Shown here in pieces: positions 22,113 to 37,795 of a stretch of 64,000 nt of DNA. The stretch lies in contig JAHBMJ010005763.1 of the NCBI GenBank assembly GCA_018398765.1, forward strand, positions 1 to 64,000, read 5' to 3'. Numbering within the stretch: the stretch's first letter is position 1; the number at the start of each line of letters is the position of its first letter. Both the position numbers and the translations under genes were made by a program. The stretch is from Chromera velia. Taxonomy: Eukaryota > Sar > Chromeraceae. The notes below the pieces were generated by a model. That model was not told the DNA's origin and did not search any database. It saw nothing but the letters and a program-made list of their open reading frames with translations.

Positions 22113-23837
22113 ATGCCGTCTCCTGCTGACCAACCTCCCCCCCCCTCAGCCCACGAAAGATCATCATCACACCTGCTCAGAGACCCTCAACTGCAGGCAC
22201 AGATAGGACTCAGAGGAACCGTAGCAGGTCAGCCGGGTCGCGCAGCTGCGTGGCATCAGATGCTATGAACAGGTCGCCCAGGGGTTGATCCACCCCTCTG
22301 CCCCCCCGCCCCCTTCCCTCTTTGATGTTTGTTGCCTTGCTTTAATTCCCTCTTTGCGCATGCATACAGGGCTCTTCGCGGGATCTCTGTGGAATGCCTT
22401 TGTGGTATTGATACGCGGAAGTGAGTCTGTCAGGAGTCGGTGGTTGGGAGGGGATTTCAGAACGTACGTGCGTCGGTTGGTGTTAAATTGCTGCTGTCCA
22501 TGTGAATTTTCTTCCAAGTGTATCTGACGGGGTCTTCTGCGATGCAACCTGGCAAGTCATGTTGAAAGGGGGTCGCTGGGAGTGAAAGGAAGGAGAAAGG
22601 GTGATTCGGGCGTCGGAAGGAAATGATCGAGCCTTGCTTGTTGACCTCTGGGGCTTCACTCAATTTCGCACAGCAGAATGATGGAATGCGCCGGGATTCT
22701 GTGCAGGGTCGCTTCGCCAGAGTGTGCCGTCAACATGCATCGCCTTCTGCGGTGCATACGGATTGGCTGGGTGGCTGACTTACAGGCGCACTGCCAACTC
22801 TCTGGACTGTCTGGTCGGTGGATGGTGATGATNGGGGGGGGGGGGGAGGACAGAGGGGGTACACATGAATCGATCAGCGGTTCTGCTAGGAGTTTTTGTG
22901 CTTCTTTCGGGGGAGTCTCTTTCAGGAAGCGGGAGAGGAACAAAAAATCTGGTAGCGTTTCAGTTGGGTGTCTTCTTCCAACATCAATCTGTAATGGCCT
23001 GCTGGTTTGAATTTTCAAATGTTTGTTTCTTTCTTGATAGCAGCTTTCGATGGTGAAGCTGGCATGCAGCGTGCATGCTCCTCGATCCGTCTTCTGCATG
23101 CATATGTCATCTTCTTCCACGACCTTGTTTTTGCCCGTCTCCTCAATTTCTTTCTCTGCTTCTTTCTTGCTTGCTTGCTTGCATGCAGGAGAGACTGAGT
23201 CAACAGAGGATAGAAGGGATGCACTTCATGGTCGGTCAATTAATCGACCTGCTTCAGACTCTTGTTGGGAAACTGACCGTCGATTTTTTGGATCTCTTTT
23301 CGTACTCAGCTCACCAAGCCTCCAATAAGTGTGAGCGAAATCCTTTTTGTCCCTTCCCGTTAGGGCACTTCATCTGTGGGATTGTGGGCTTCTGGAGAGT
23401 CACGAGTTGCGGTGAGCGGAAGAGAGTGGAGCACATTTCTGCATCAATCAGCGTGAGCGCATGGGAATTTACCTTTCACTGGCAATGATGTGTTGACGAT
23501 TAGGTGATCTTGTCCATCCTTCGATGGACCCCGTGTTTGCGTGTCAGTCTATCTATCTGCCTTTTCTGCTATAATGCAGGAGTTTGACTCCCTGGCCCCT
23601 CCCCTCCCTCCAGAGATGTCCCCAGAGCCTGTACCCGTGACGGAAATGCAGAAGCTGATGAAAGAGGCCGACGAGGAGGACAAGAAACTCCTCTCTCGCA
23701 GCTCCATCAGACGAAAAAAAACAGCGCAGACGGAGAGTGAAGCAAACCGTTTGTGGGATGCAGCTGCAGATCCAAAGCCGGACGTTCAGCCTTTAGAAGT
23801 CCAAAGTGCCAGTGTTGCTTCCCAGCCTCCACGATGA
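22113..23837 (+). CDS. Small protein with two hydrophobic segments, unknown function
   Basis: Six exons agree in phase: 22113-22227, 22370-22420, 22707-22770, 22890-22914, 23189-23230 and 23580-23837, giving 184 residues. After a Pro/Ser-rich start comes IGLRGTVAGLFAGSLWNAFV and then STCIAFCGAYGLAGSFCAS. These are two Gly/Ala-rich hydrophobic segments that could form a helical hairpin in a membrane. The C-terminal half is polar, with EFDSLAPPLPPE and a charged helix (MKEADEEDKKLLSRS). The Gly-rich pair is loosely reminiscent of Tim17/22-like proteins, but no signature is clear, so I do not assign a function. The first, fourth and fifth introns start GTCAGC, GTCTCT and GTCGGT. The third and fourth junctions rest on frame alone and are the least certain. 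One ambiguous base (22833) lies in intron 3. Confidence 0.55.
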
Positions 23838-25492
23838 GGTGCATAGCAGACGAGTCAACACTACACTATGAGATGGTAGCAGATATTTCTGCAAGGTAGT
23901 ATACTGTACATAAGCCCTTTTTATCAGAAAAAAATATGTATGCAAAGTTTAACGATTTTCAGGTGATCTCAACATATTTATTTATGGGGAAGTAACAAAA
24001 AATTCCCTTTACATGAATATATAATTTAAAAATTTAAAAAACTTGAAGGAAAAAAACCAAAAGAAAATTTAATAAATAAAAGTGAAAAGGTATTCAAAGG
24101 ATCAAATTTGGTTTGAAATACTTGTAAGGCATACTGTATATACCTTGAAGATAGAAGAAAAAAAAATACTGAGTCTTCTGTCTAGTCTTCTCAGACTCTT
24201 CTATAGTAAGCTTCTTCAAGCTTCTTTAAATTTAAACTAGTTTTTTAAAAGAAAATTTGATACTTAATGACTTTGCAATTGCAGTTGTAGAGTAGACTGT
24301 AGCCTGGCAATGCTGCAATAATATTTTTACGGGCTTCCGCAGCTAGAACGGAAAGATGACCACTATGATGACCGCTGTATTTACCGGTATGATCGCGGTA
24401 TCTTTAGCTAAATCCTTAAAGGCTGCACAAGCTGTATGGATGAAAGCGGACCCGCATTTTGAGAGGCTTTTACACGCTGATAAACAGTCGGCTATTGACT
24501 TGGCCGACATATGTTTCAATGTTTCAATAGATTGATAATTTCGGTGCATGATATTCGGTAACAAAAAATTCATCCGACTTATCTTTTAAAGCAAACGCTA
24601 CTTTTATGCCTGCTTTTTTTACAATAAAACCTGACTTGAATATCAAAGCGTATAAAAGTCTAGATATGGAAGTTCTATAGATTTGGTTAATACACCGAAA
24701 GCTTAGCTGAAAGTAAGAGTGACGTCTTGTATACATCAGTTTGCTTACCAGTACTGCTGGGTTGCGTGCAGACAACCGACGTACAGACTTCTATAGAGCT
24801 TCAAAGTGAGACAGTCACTCTAACAGTGGCTCAGATATCATACATACAAACTATAATTAAGAATTGTATTTTAAAAAGTATGTGAGAAACACGTTAATCA
24901 ATTTAGAACTAAAAATGTTTTTACTCATTAATTTAATGATGATGGAAAATTTGCTTACAAGGGTAATCAAATGTTTAAATTCTTTCACTTCTTTGAAATG
25001 TTTCTAGTATGCCTTCTTTGACCCTTATTTGAGCGCTCTGAAGGAAAGTCATTGTAGTGATTCATGATTTGATTTGAATTCTCTTTTCTGGCTGGCGAGT
25101 GGCCGCGGGCCCGGGGACCGACACGCCCAAGGGCCTTGCGAAGCCCCGGCCCGGCATGGCACGCGATCGAGCTAGAGGTCACGCGCCCGCCACGCCGCAA
25201 AATCTGCACATGCCGCGGGGCATATCTGCATGTGCGAACATAGCTCGCTATAGCCGATGGCTGGCTTTCTGCGCGATGTCATGCAGTGCAACACTGAATG
25301 GTCAATCATTCAGTAACCATCATGCAGGACACGCTCCACATGGTCAGCTAGTACTCTAGATAGTCCACATACCATTTCTGTAGCAGCCTCATCTCTCGAG
25401 CAAGACCCCGAAGATCGCCTTTTCTGGCGAGGTTTCAGTATTAGTCCCGTGTCAATACAAACCCGTATCGAGCAATTAAACTCTTATATAAT
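23838..25492. other. AT-rich intergenic region with GC-rich patch
   Basis: AT-rich to 25080. A 59-codon frame at 24354-24533 (plus, beginning MTTMMTAVFTGMIAV) is amphipathic but unsupported otherwise. A GC-rich patch at 25085-25270 contains CATGCCGCGGGGCAT and CATGTGCG and lies 220-400 bp before the next gene. Confidence 0.45.
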
Positions 25493-28400
25493 ATGCTTCG
25501 AGTGGCGGGTTTCCTGGTGGCTCTCGCCCACATTGCAAGTACAGACGATGGTCAGCTTGGACAGCAGAAACCTCAACATAATTGGGGGGGAAGGAGCATT
25601 ACGTGGGGGCAGAAATGCCTATGGAGACTTCTGTCTGATAACTCCATTCACCACAAGGCTGTCTGGGCGTTTATGTATCTCTTTGAGCGAACGTTTTTTT
25701 CCCTCCAGGGATACTTCCAATTGTCCATTCTTGTCCCTTGATATCAGGTGCGTGTGCCTGCAGATAAGGAGGGGGGCCTGTTTGGGCTGAAGATTCCGAA
25801 ATTCGGTGTCACAAAGGTCAGTCGATTTGAGCAACGCTATGTATGCATTGCCAGCATCATGAGCCCAGGAAGCACAGCAGTGCGTGGCATGCGAAACTCA
25901 TAATCGTATTTTTAGGCAGGAATGTACAGCTTGATGAAAACCCACGCGAAGAGATGTATGTGTGCACGCACATTTCTCTGTGTGTAGCATGTATATATAT
26001 ATGTGCGACTTCGGTCAATGCATCGGTGTGCAGGATCTGTTTGACTTCGAATCGAAGGATGGAGATGGACGGCTCGGTGGGTAGCAGCGCGGGGTCCTGA
26101 AGACATCTGTGTCTGAGACGGTTGTGTGATTGAAGGGGTTCTTCTTTCCTTTTGCGCGCAAACCCTTCTCTTCGTGTCTTAAAGTCTTAATTGTTCAATG
26201 CGTGTCTCTTGATTCCACAGTGCGTCGATTGTTGTGCTGACTTGGTCTCGCCGTTGGCACCTGTTTCTGCTTTTATTTTTTGATTTCATCCTTTTCAATC
26301 ATCCCCCGGCCGAGACTTGTTGTATTCCTGAGTGGGTTGGACTCTTCGCTGCCGTTGAATTGTCCGTGTCTGCTTTGATGTCTGCGAATTGGCGGCACAA
26401 TTAAGCTTGGTTGTGAGGCAAGAGTCATGCTTAATTATTGACGACACATTCGCTGACTGCATTGCAGACAAGCTTTCCCTCGAAGGCCTCAAGGGTTTTG
26501 GGCTGACGGACTTCTTCAAAGGGGGTAAGGAGGAAGAACCGGAGACAACAACTACAACGATGCCCACCACCACAACACCCACTACCACAACACCCACCAC
26601 CACAATGGCTACCACTACAACTATGCCCGTCATGCCAGAATGCGAAGTCGGAGAATTGACCTTCTCCCTGACCACACTCTCCAACGACGTTTCCTTCACA
26701 GACCCCGAAGGCTTCAACCCCCCACCCCCCGCCACAGGCACAATCACAGACTGCACCTCTGACCAGAACTTGAGAGTCAGTCTCGGGTCATTCACCCCCT
26801 CCACCGCCCGGTCTGTCGGAGCCTTCACAGCGACTTTCAAAGTTGAGGCTCAAGCAAGCAGGACCCCCCTTCTCCTCGACCCCTCGGCAGCCACTGTCCT
26901 TTTGGACGCCGCCACTTTCTGTGAAGTCGTCCCGGAGTCCGACGCCAATCAGGTCCAGGTGAACTGCACCGCAGACTTTGGAGACACCTTTGGGGGCTCC
27001 ACATCTCTCGAGGTCAGTGATACCACACGTTCGACCCTTCTTGTTCATAGGATTGATATCAGTCGGCTTGCACCACTGGATCACGGGCTGTTTGCTGATT
27101 TGTTTGTGTGTTGTGCAGGTGGCTTTCATTGAGGTTCTGACTGGTGTGATATAGTCGCTTTTTTTGCACTTACTTTGGGTGTCTGTAATCATATTCTTCA
27201 ATAGTGTCTCCTACTCATCTTTCCCTCTCCCGCTCACTTTGTTTCCTTCGCTACTGCTCCATTTTTCTCTGTACAGCCCTTCTATCGATCTGCGACGCTC
27301 TGCGTTGGTGCTGAATGAAAGCCTTGTTTGCATGACCTCGCTGACTTTGCAGGTCTGTCTGAAGAGAGAGGACCCAGAAATCCCAGCGAATGTTGTGGTG
27401 GCTGTGACAGAAACCCAAGCCGAGATGGACATCTGTGATGAAGGGGAGAGTTCCAAATGCATCCCCGGAAGAGGTCAACTCTGCCTCAGCCTCACTTCCC
27501 AACCCGACCTATCTGGCGCTTGTAGTCTCGACCCCTCCTTGGGTGTTGCTTCTCTCGTCACCCTCTCGCCCGTGCCTGTAGGCGTACCCTTCCAACTATC
27601 TCTCTACTCAGAAGTCTTCGCCTTCTCAAGAACCCCACAAGACAACTTTGAGGTCCTTGGAACTAATTTCAACACCCAGTGTGCCCTCAGCGAATTCACC
27701 TCGATCAACCTCAATGCCCCTTTCACCGCCCGTGTCTCTTACGGGTGCCCGCAAGGATTTTCCGATCTCGAGACGCAGATTCAATTCTGTGTGGCAACAG
27801 GGGACTCCTTCGGTAACGTTGCCGTGACGGCGGAAATGCAGGCACAGAACGTCACGAACCCGAGTCAGACCTGCGGAGTTGGGTCTGCCAATACGCTGGT
27901 TGAGCCTCCGCCATGCACTGAGGGGAGCACTGGCACTCTCACCATCTTTGCCAGACCGCAGTCGAGCATCGAAGTCGGGAGACCCGACGGAGCGTTTGGA
28001 AACTCCACTCCCCCCACGGAAGCGCAGTTCGGATGTCCGCTCGACCAAGTGAGAGTGAGGGGAGGTTACTCCTCCTCCCAAGGCCCACCTTCAGGGCGAA
28101 TTATCATTGAATACTTTCTGACAAGACACTCAGACGACACTCCGATTCTTCTGGAGGATCCTTTTGGCTCCTTCTCAGAAGACACTTTCACAATTCCCCA
28201 AATCGAACAATTCTGCACCCTCAGCGTTGATACACCGTTCCCAAACAGACTCAGGGTCGAGTGTGACGCCTCTTCCGGTTCCTTCTTCACCACCATTTTT
28301 CCAGATGTCAGTCCATTCGATTGGTTCTGCTCGAATCTCCTTCGTCAAAAGGAAAATTAAGTGATTTCATTCGCTGATCCTCGCAGTCGCACAGGATTTC

Positions 28401-29267
28401 CAATGACTCAATCTGTTTTTTCTCCCGCTTCCGCCTCCCTGAGAAATGGGCCCTTCAGGCTCCTGGTCTGGAGGACAGAAAGAACTAATGATTGAGCTTT
28501 TACCTTGCTCTGCTCTCTTTCCTCTCTTTCACCTTCAAGACGCACTACTCTCCATAAATAAACTTAGTAGAAGAGCAGGCCGGTGGGTGACACCTAGGAC
28601 TCACTTCTGAGAACAAAAAATCATTTCATTTTCTTCTTCGTCCTCCACCACTCCTCTCCTCTCCTCTCTCTGCAGGTTTGCCTGAATCCCTCCGTCACAG
28701 AACCTTTCAATGTGTTCGTAGAGGCGACTGAAGATGACCCTAGCTAGATTCAACCGCTGTGCTTCCGATAATGATCAGGAGTGCGTTGCTGTGGAGGGAA
28801 CTCCCCCCCCTCTCACCGCAGAATTTACTGACACCACAACGTGCCCCGATCCGACCTCAGATGATTCTCTGGGTACCCCTATTCTTCTCACAATCGACAC
28901 AGGCGTCACAGACGCAGATGGAGGGTTCCGATTCGAACTGTTTACAGAGGGCGTCGTGCTGCGGCCGTCCTCCGCAGGAGACTCGTTCTTCGGCACAGGG
29001 CCCGCTTTCACTGCCGCTGGGTGTGTACGGCAGGACTTCGATGCGCAGGCCCAGCCTCCTTTCACCAGCTTCGTCGGGTTCGTGTGTCCAGAAGGGGATC
29101 TTTCGTCCTCAACAATTCAACTCTGCGTGTTCGACCAGGACCTTCCCTTTGACACACCCATTGCGCTGACGGTGGACCTCGAAGTCCTGACGGAGGACGC
29201 TCAAAATGGATTCGCTCCCGCCTGTGAGCGCTCTAGCTCGACCATTGAGGTGCAGAGACCTGGATAG
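25493..29267 (+). CDS. Secreted modular protein with Thr-rich linker and four Cys modules
   Basis: Exons 25493-25550, 25764-25816, 26034-26076, 26468-27012, 27353-28306 and 28676-29267. The first encodes a signal peptide (MLRVAGFLVALAHIAS). Exons 2-4 give a short region (GLFGLKIPKFGVTK, LEGLKGFGLTDFFKGG) and then a mucin-like linker of TTTTP repeats, probably O-glycosylated. Four modules of roughly 110-130 residues follow. Each begins with a Cys, has a beta-rich middle with paired Cys, and ends with a strand of the type SLEVCLKRED, IQFCVATGD, FPVCLNPSV and IQLCVFDQD followed by VAVT. No known family was recognised. Introns fall at the same point of the module before VCL in modules 1 and 3. 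In the last exon the frame changes by one base near 28733-28750 with no possible intron, so this copy is either frameshifted or misread. Confidence 0.65.
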
Positions 29268-29537
29268 GTTGGTTGGAAAAGATGAAGGAAGAATTAAGAA
29301 ATTAAGCTGGTTTGAAGAGATGCATGCCGGAGGGAGGAATTCTGTGAATTCGATCGATCGCCCTCTCTGGAAGGAAGGAATCACATGCATGATCGATCGA
29401 TCGATCTGACTGCTGACGGAGCGCTTCGGCGTATCAATTCGTTGGTGACTCCATGTATCGAAATCAGTGAGGAGCACTCGGAGGGGAAGGGGTGAGGGGG
29501 TGAACATAAGTGAGAAAGTACTTGGGACAGAGAGAGA

Positions 29538-29538
<1 letters not shown>

Positions 29539-29580
<42 letters not shown>

Positions 29581-29596
29581 CGCGCGCGCGCGCCAG

Positions 29597-29633
<37 letters not shown>

Positions 29634-29648
29634 AGAGGGAGAGAGAGG

Positions 29649-29688
<40 letters not shown>

Positions 29689-29690
29689 AG
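29539..29690. repeat. (GT)n(GC)n(GA)n compound microsatellite
   Basis: About nineteen GT units, a short CG run (29579-29592), then GA units broken by GGGA. Three adjoining dinucleotide tracts are unusual, and the alternating GT/GC part could form left-handed DNA. Confidence 0.9.
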
Positions 29691-30444
29691 CAGCGAGAAA
29701 CGAGTAATGGCCGGAAACGAGTATAGTACGGACTGTGAAATTGTGAGAAGCTGCTGGAAGATGCTAATATCGAAGGCTGCATTAAGACGAATATTTAAGT
29801 TCATAAAGAAAAATAAAAGAAATAAGGGGGAACAAACAATCGCGTAAGAGTCAGACAGATCAATTAAGAGATTTTTTGGACTGTTTGTATTCAAATCAAC
29901 TCGCAATTGAAATGTGCGCGTGCATGCATTCGATTATGTTTATTTTGAACACTGTTTATAATCCATTTCCATTAGTTATAAAAGTGCACACATGGTTTAA
30001 AGTTGCTCGTTATAATGAGCTCAGGCTATACATATCTAGGTACATATGATCAAACTCAAAATATAAAACATGCACGCGGAATGATCGCCGGAATCATGTA
30101 TAGCCTAGTACAGTATAGGTAGATACGCAGCTTTCTTATTCCTAGTCCTAGTCTTAGTTTTATTCAATCAATTATGTACTTAAATGCATGCATTGTATGG
30201 CTTAAATGATAGCTAAGCGCATGATAACTGAACTTGTACATTTTTTTTTGTGAAATTATGTGTTTCAAATACATAAACGTTCCAGACGTAGATTAAATTT
30301 CGGTTAAATGAATGTAGCGTACGTATACTATGGCTAGCCACTTTAACAAGTAAGTCTTAATATCTGACTCTGGGTCTAACTATTTCTACGACTATTTTAG
30401 ACTTTAATGGTGAGCTTGGTAGGCTCCTAAATGGGCCCGTTCTA

Positions 30445-30942
30445 TAGTGACCAGATTTGATTTGATAGGATTTAATTTGATTTAATTTGAGCTTCAAGCT
30501 CAAATCTGACCAGATTTGAAGTAGATTTGAGGTTGAAGTCTAGAGGTCATTCTTGACAGCACTGAAGACGACATGGCACAGTCGACACCACTAGCAAATC
30601 CTAGAAAGCGGGGCTCAAAGCCTTAGAGACAAAAGTCACAAGAAAATCACTAAAAACTAGACTAAAACCTAAATAGCTTAAATTAAGACTCTCAAAATTA
30701 ATGAGCTATTGTCAAAGCTAAGAACATACATAAGTTTTTATCTTAGAGTTATCCTAGTGAGTCATTTTAATTTAAGACTTGAGTTATCCTAGAGATTTGA
30801 GGTTAAACGGTCAGATTTGAAGTAGATTTGATAGGATTTGATAGGCCCTATCATGCTAAAGTCTCTCAGGCCTAAGATTTGATTTGAGGTTAAGCCCTAC
30901 TTCAAATCAAATGAAATCAAATCAAATCGAATCTGGTCACTA
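30445..30942. mobile_element. hAT-like MITE with 8-bp target duplication
   Basis: The terminal inverted repeat TAGTGACCAGATTTGATTTG on the left pairs with the right end reading CAAATCGAATCTGGTCACTA. It is flanked on both sides by the identical 8 bases CCGTTCTA (30437-30444 and 30943-30950). An 8-bp duplication is the hallmark of hAT transposases. The 498-bp interior has no coding frame and carries repeated GATTTGA units in both orientations, so the copy is non-autonomous. Confidence 0.85.
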
Positions 30943-32342
30943 CCGTTCTATTTGATTTTATTACTTTTTAATTGAATGCAGTTTTGTTTTTTGTACTTTC
31001 TCTTTGTCTTCTTCTCCAGCTTCTTCTTTAAGCATCCATTGAACGATCCAAAAATGAAAAAACCTGATTTTTCAAACACCCTTCTCAGTTATTCTCGGTC
31101 CTAGTCTCGGTCTAAATGCAGCTTCGAATGTGAGGTACTTAGTGAGACCTCCTATATACGCCATTGGGCTGTCTGACTCAGTCTGAGGCAGTAGGTGTTC
31201 TTTCTTCAATGTCGTTCTTTCTCTATATGATCTGGTGTGTGGCACTGTGTAACTGGATTCCAAGTCTCCCAACCTACTGCATGTGCATGCGGCTGGATGA
31301 ATTCCTTCTTGGCTACCTCCTCTTGTTTGAATCACATGGATCTCCGTGAATTCCTCCTCCATGGCTCTGAAGCCATGCAGCAGGTGGATCGTCGATCCGC
31401 ACGGGGCCGCTCTGGGGTGTCTCACCGCAATCTTCTTTTTCCCATTTTTGACGGGCATTTACCTCTCTATCTGCCCGTCTGGCTTAGATCCCCTTGGCAT
31501 GAAACTTTTGCTCTGCCTTCTATAAATTACTTTCATCGGCCAACGGAAGGAAGAAGATCCACACACTGGAATCATGAAACGCACAAGCAACCTTTTCGTT
31601 GGAGTTGGTCGGTGTCGTCATCTGTCTTTTTCAATGAACGACAACACCATCTTGAAAACTGAAAAACCGAATGCCGTTCCCTTTGTCCTCCTGCCCCCTC
31701 TCTTTCTTTCGAACACACAGGTACGCTTTCAGGTTACTGTGTTAACTTGTCCCCTCAATTTTCTCTCTTTCCCTTTGTCTTGGTGCCGCGTCCTGTCAAC
31801 GCAAAGCACCTTGCACGGAAAGCACCACTCACGTGGAAGGAACATTGCAGACACACACATTGACGAGTGAATGAATGCACAAACCTGAAAAGACAAAGAA
31901 GCACTTGGCTGGAAGGCAGCGACTTTCTCCAAAAAGACCCTTGTAAGGCACTTACACAGAACACACACAAGAACACGGACCGAAACACCACAGCGAGCAA
32001 GAAAACACACGTGCATGCGGAAGTTCTTGCTGGGAGTAATAGAATATGTGCGAAGGAGAAAGGAATTGGAGGACAATGTGTAAAAACTGGAGGGCCTGAT
32101 CAACTTTTTCTTTTTTCTTTCTTACTCGCTTGCTTGCTCCAACCTTTCTTCCCCTGAGCTCCCTGCAACTCTCTCACGATTCTTTTCTGTTATTTTCTTC
32201 TCTTCTCTTACCTTATCTTTGCTCCACTCCTCCACCCCATCCCCGACCTAGCTTGGCTTTTCATCAATCTATCGATCTCTCAGCTCTGTCGGTCTGTCTG
32301 TCTGTCTGTCTGTGTCCATCAGATCCAGTCAGATTGTTCAGA

Positions 32343-35321
<2,979 letters not shown>

Positions 35322-36140
35322 CACGAAGGCTTCTGGAAAAGGGGTTGGGAAGGTATGGGTACTTTTTGATAGGAAAAAGAAGGAAGCTTCCCTGCGCAAG
35401 TATTACCTTGATCAGGTGCAAAGGGTAAAATCTCAGCCGCTTCGGATCTTTGCTTGAGCAGCACCCCTAGCTTCCTAGCTTGGTTTGTCTATCGTGTCGA
35501 CTGAGACGAAACTTAACAGATCCTTACTGATCCTCGTGATTCTCAAGGCTTGTGCGTCAGTCAACGTCTCGCTCCAGAGACCTTCGTAACTTAGTATCGA
35601 ACGACCAGGGTTGTTGTTCAGGAATTAAGTCTGAGACGCGTCTCGAAAATCATTTTTTCATCCAGTTGATCCGAGACTGCGGCGCGCCCATGCCACTTAT
35701 TAATAGTTTGCGGGACCATGCAGTCCCGTGCATGGGCGGGCCGCGCGCCGCCGCGCATTCGGTCAAAAAAATCGTGTTGCAGCATCTTGCACCTAAATAG
35801 AAAGCAACTGCATGTTATACCCCCGTGGCAGGCTAGCGATCACTGGTGGTGGCCAACTTCTGATCGGCAGGCTAGGCAGTACTAGATAGATTTTGGCTGA
35901 CCAACGTAACTTTTGGTTACTTTTGGTAAGCATCGATGATGCGCAGTGACTAGCAATGACAGATTTCATGCAGTGTCTAATTTGGGTGGCACTAGGTGGC
36001 ACTGGATATAGCAAGATATAGTAGGGCTAAATAGCTAGCGCAAATCGAAGGGCCAACAAAGGTGTCCAGGCTTGGATCTTGGCTGTTCGGCGCTGAAAAC
36101 GCCCAGTGGCGGACTTTTTATCATTAATTGAAGTCTAATT
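35322..36140. other. THI4 upstream region
   Basis: No gene seen. A GC-rich imperfect palindrome at 35680-35765 (CATGCAGTCCCGTGCATGGG with GCGCGCCGCCGCGC) lies about 360-440 bp before the THI4 start. The region ends where the nested LTR elements begin. Confidence 0.5.
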
Positions 36141-36390
36141 CGCTAGGTGGTGGGCAGGTGCGTATCAGTAGCTAGCATAACATACTCGACTCGTATATAC
36201 AGGATCGGTCATACCTTCTAGATACTTCCTTACAGACTTTCATACCAAGGTTTGACTCACTGCCGACTGGATGTGCATGCGTGTGACTTAATTGCATAGA
36301 CGCAAATACGCTCGAACTGCGCATATCTCGATACGGCCTGACATGCTCTGTTGCATACCATTGGGCAACTACAAGCCTCACAACGTTACG
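36141..36390 (-). repeat. Left (3') LTR-like repeat of the outer element
   Basis: Direct repeat of 44980-45239. The two differ at scattered positions and by an insertion of about ten bases. Confidence 0.75.
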
Positions 36391-36869
36391 TGCCACATCC
36401 CTCCTACAGCCACATCCTCGCTGGCTTATGTAGAAAACGCAAGTGAATCTTTTTATACAACTTTTTTGGGCAATGGAGTGGTGATCATTGATTAGATCAT
36501 CACTTTCCCTCACCTGCGGCGTCACAGAAATCAAAGGTCACTTTTCTTTTCTTTTCTTTCATCTCTGTCATTTCTGTTTTTACAATTCCCTTTACCATCT
36601 TTCTTGTGGCTTTTCTTTTCTTTTGCATCGTCAACTCATAGTCCACCCTAGTTAAACTATTGCAACTCCCAAGCACCATCCGTACCGACTTCACCGTACA
36701 CCCAGTGTACATGCCCCCTCCCCTTTCAAGGCCGTGTCCACGCTCAGTCTGAGAGAGTGTGACATACACGGGGACAACAACAGAGAAAAAAAAATCAGAC
36801 GCAAAAGGGCAGAAAACAGACATTGGCTTAAAATCGCTCCTTCGTTCACGGAGTCCACTGGATACTATA

Positions 36870-37190
36870 TGTAAGATGAACAGTACAATGCTATAAGGTG
36901 GTCTGAAGGTACATCTGACCTAGAAGCGTCAGTGTTCAATCTAGCCAGTCAAACAGTCTGTTGATCACTTCATGCACCAGGCTGCTCGAACCATTAACTG
37001 CATTTATTTGGCCTCGTCTCATAGCAGCCTTCACTAAAATCGATTTGATCGCGCGCGCTCGTGACCCGACGGCAAGCCGTCTCCAAGCTGGTCCCGATCC
37101 TATACTAGTATGCGCGCTCATGCCCCGGCAGCACCTCTCGCACCACCATATGTACAGCCCGACGTCTCAGCCCCAGGCACGCCCCTCACA
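36870..37190 (-). repeat. 3' LTR of the chromovirus
   Basis: About 95% identical to 42742-43063; nearly all differences are transitions. Confidence 0.9.
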
Positions 37191-37453
37191 CATGTCTGTC
37201 CGCCAAACTAACGTCCACGCTCAGTTCCTTGGCTGTCAGTGAGTACTCAGGCCTGCATCAATCAGTTGAGAAACATGCATGGACGTCGGTATGCCACGAC
37301 CGACCAGATCTAACCAGTCACCTGCCCAGCACCACCTCCTTTGTCCAGCTTATCCACGCCTACTTAATTTGTCTCTCACCTTGAAGCTCACTAACTTTTC
37401 TACTAACTCCTTCTCTAACTCATCCCTCACATATGCTTATCCACTCCCAGGCC

Positions 37454-37771
37454 TCACTTCCTTTGCATTCTTCTTCTCTTGAAGTCGGCAATTGCTTCTT
37501 TTGCACGTGAAAGATTTTCTGCCGGTTCCCATGAGGCATCTTCCTTTCTGAATCCCTTCCATCTCACCAAATAATGCGATTTTCCACCGATTTTTTTCCA
37601 TTCCAATACCTCCTCCACTTCATATTCCGGTCCTTCAAATCTAGGAAGTCTGACTGCAGGTGGAGGATCTCCCGGCTCTCTAACATACTTCTTCAAATAG
37701 CTTACATTCACTACAGGGTGAATGTGCACACCTGCCGGGAAGATAAGCTCATACGCCCCTCTTGTCACCAT
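37454..37771 (-). mobile_element. Chromodomain region of the chromovirus
   Basis: Contains HPVVNVSYLKKYV, the usual link after integrase, then a chromodomain with the Y..RWKG and SWEP motifs. In this family the chromodomain guides integration to marked chromatin. Confidence 0.85.
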
Positions 37772-37795
37772 TCTCTCTACCTTAAAGGGACCAAA

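Larger units (their letters stand above)
29268..32342. other. Intergenic region with microsatellites and a MITE
   Basis: No gene is supported. It holds CGATCGATCGATCG at 29390, GT/GC and GA microsatellites, AT-rich sequence at 29880-30420 and a hAT-like MITE. The stretch 31070-32340 is probably the 3' flank of THI4; its short open frames lack family features or splice structure. Confidence 0.5.

Noticed and set aside
22113-22914. Assignment of the small membrane protein to the Tim17/22/23 family
   Set aside because: Only Gly-rich hydrophobic segments are shared; the family signature and the four-helix layout are absent.
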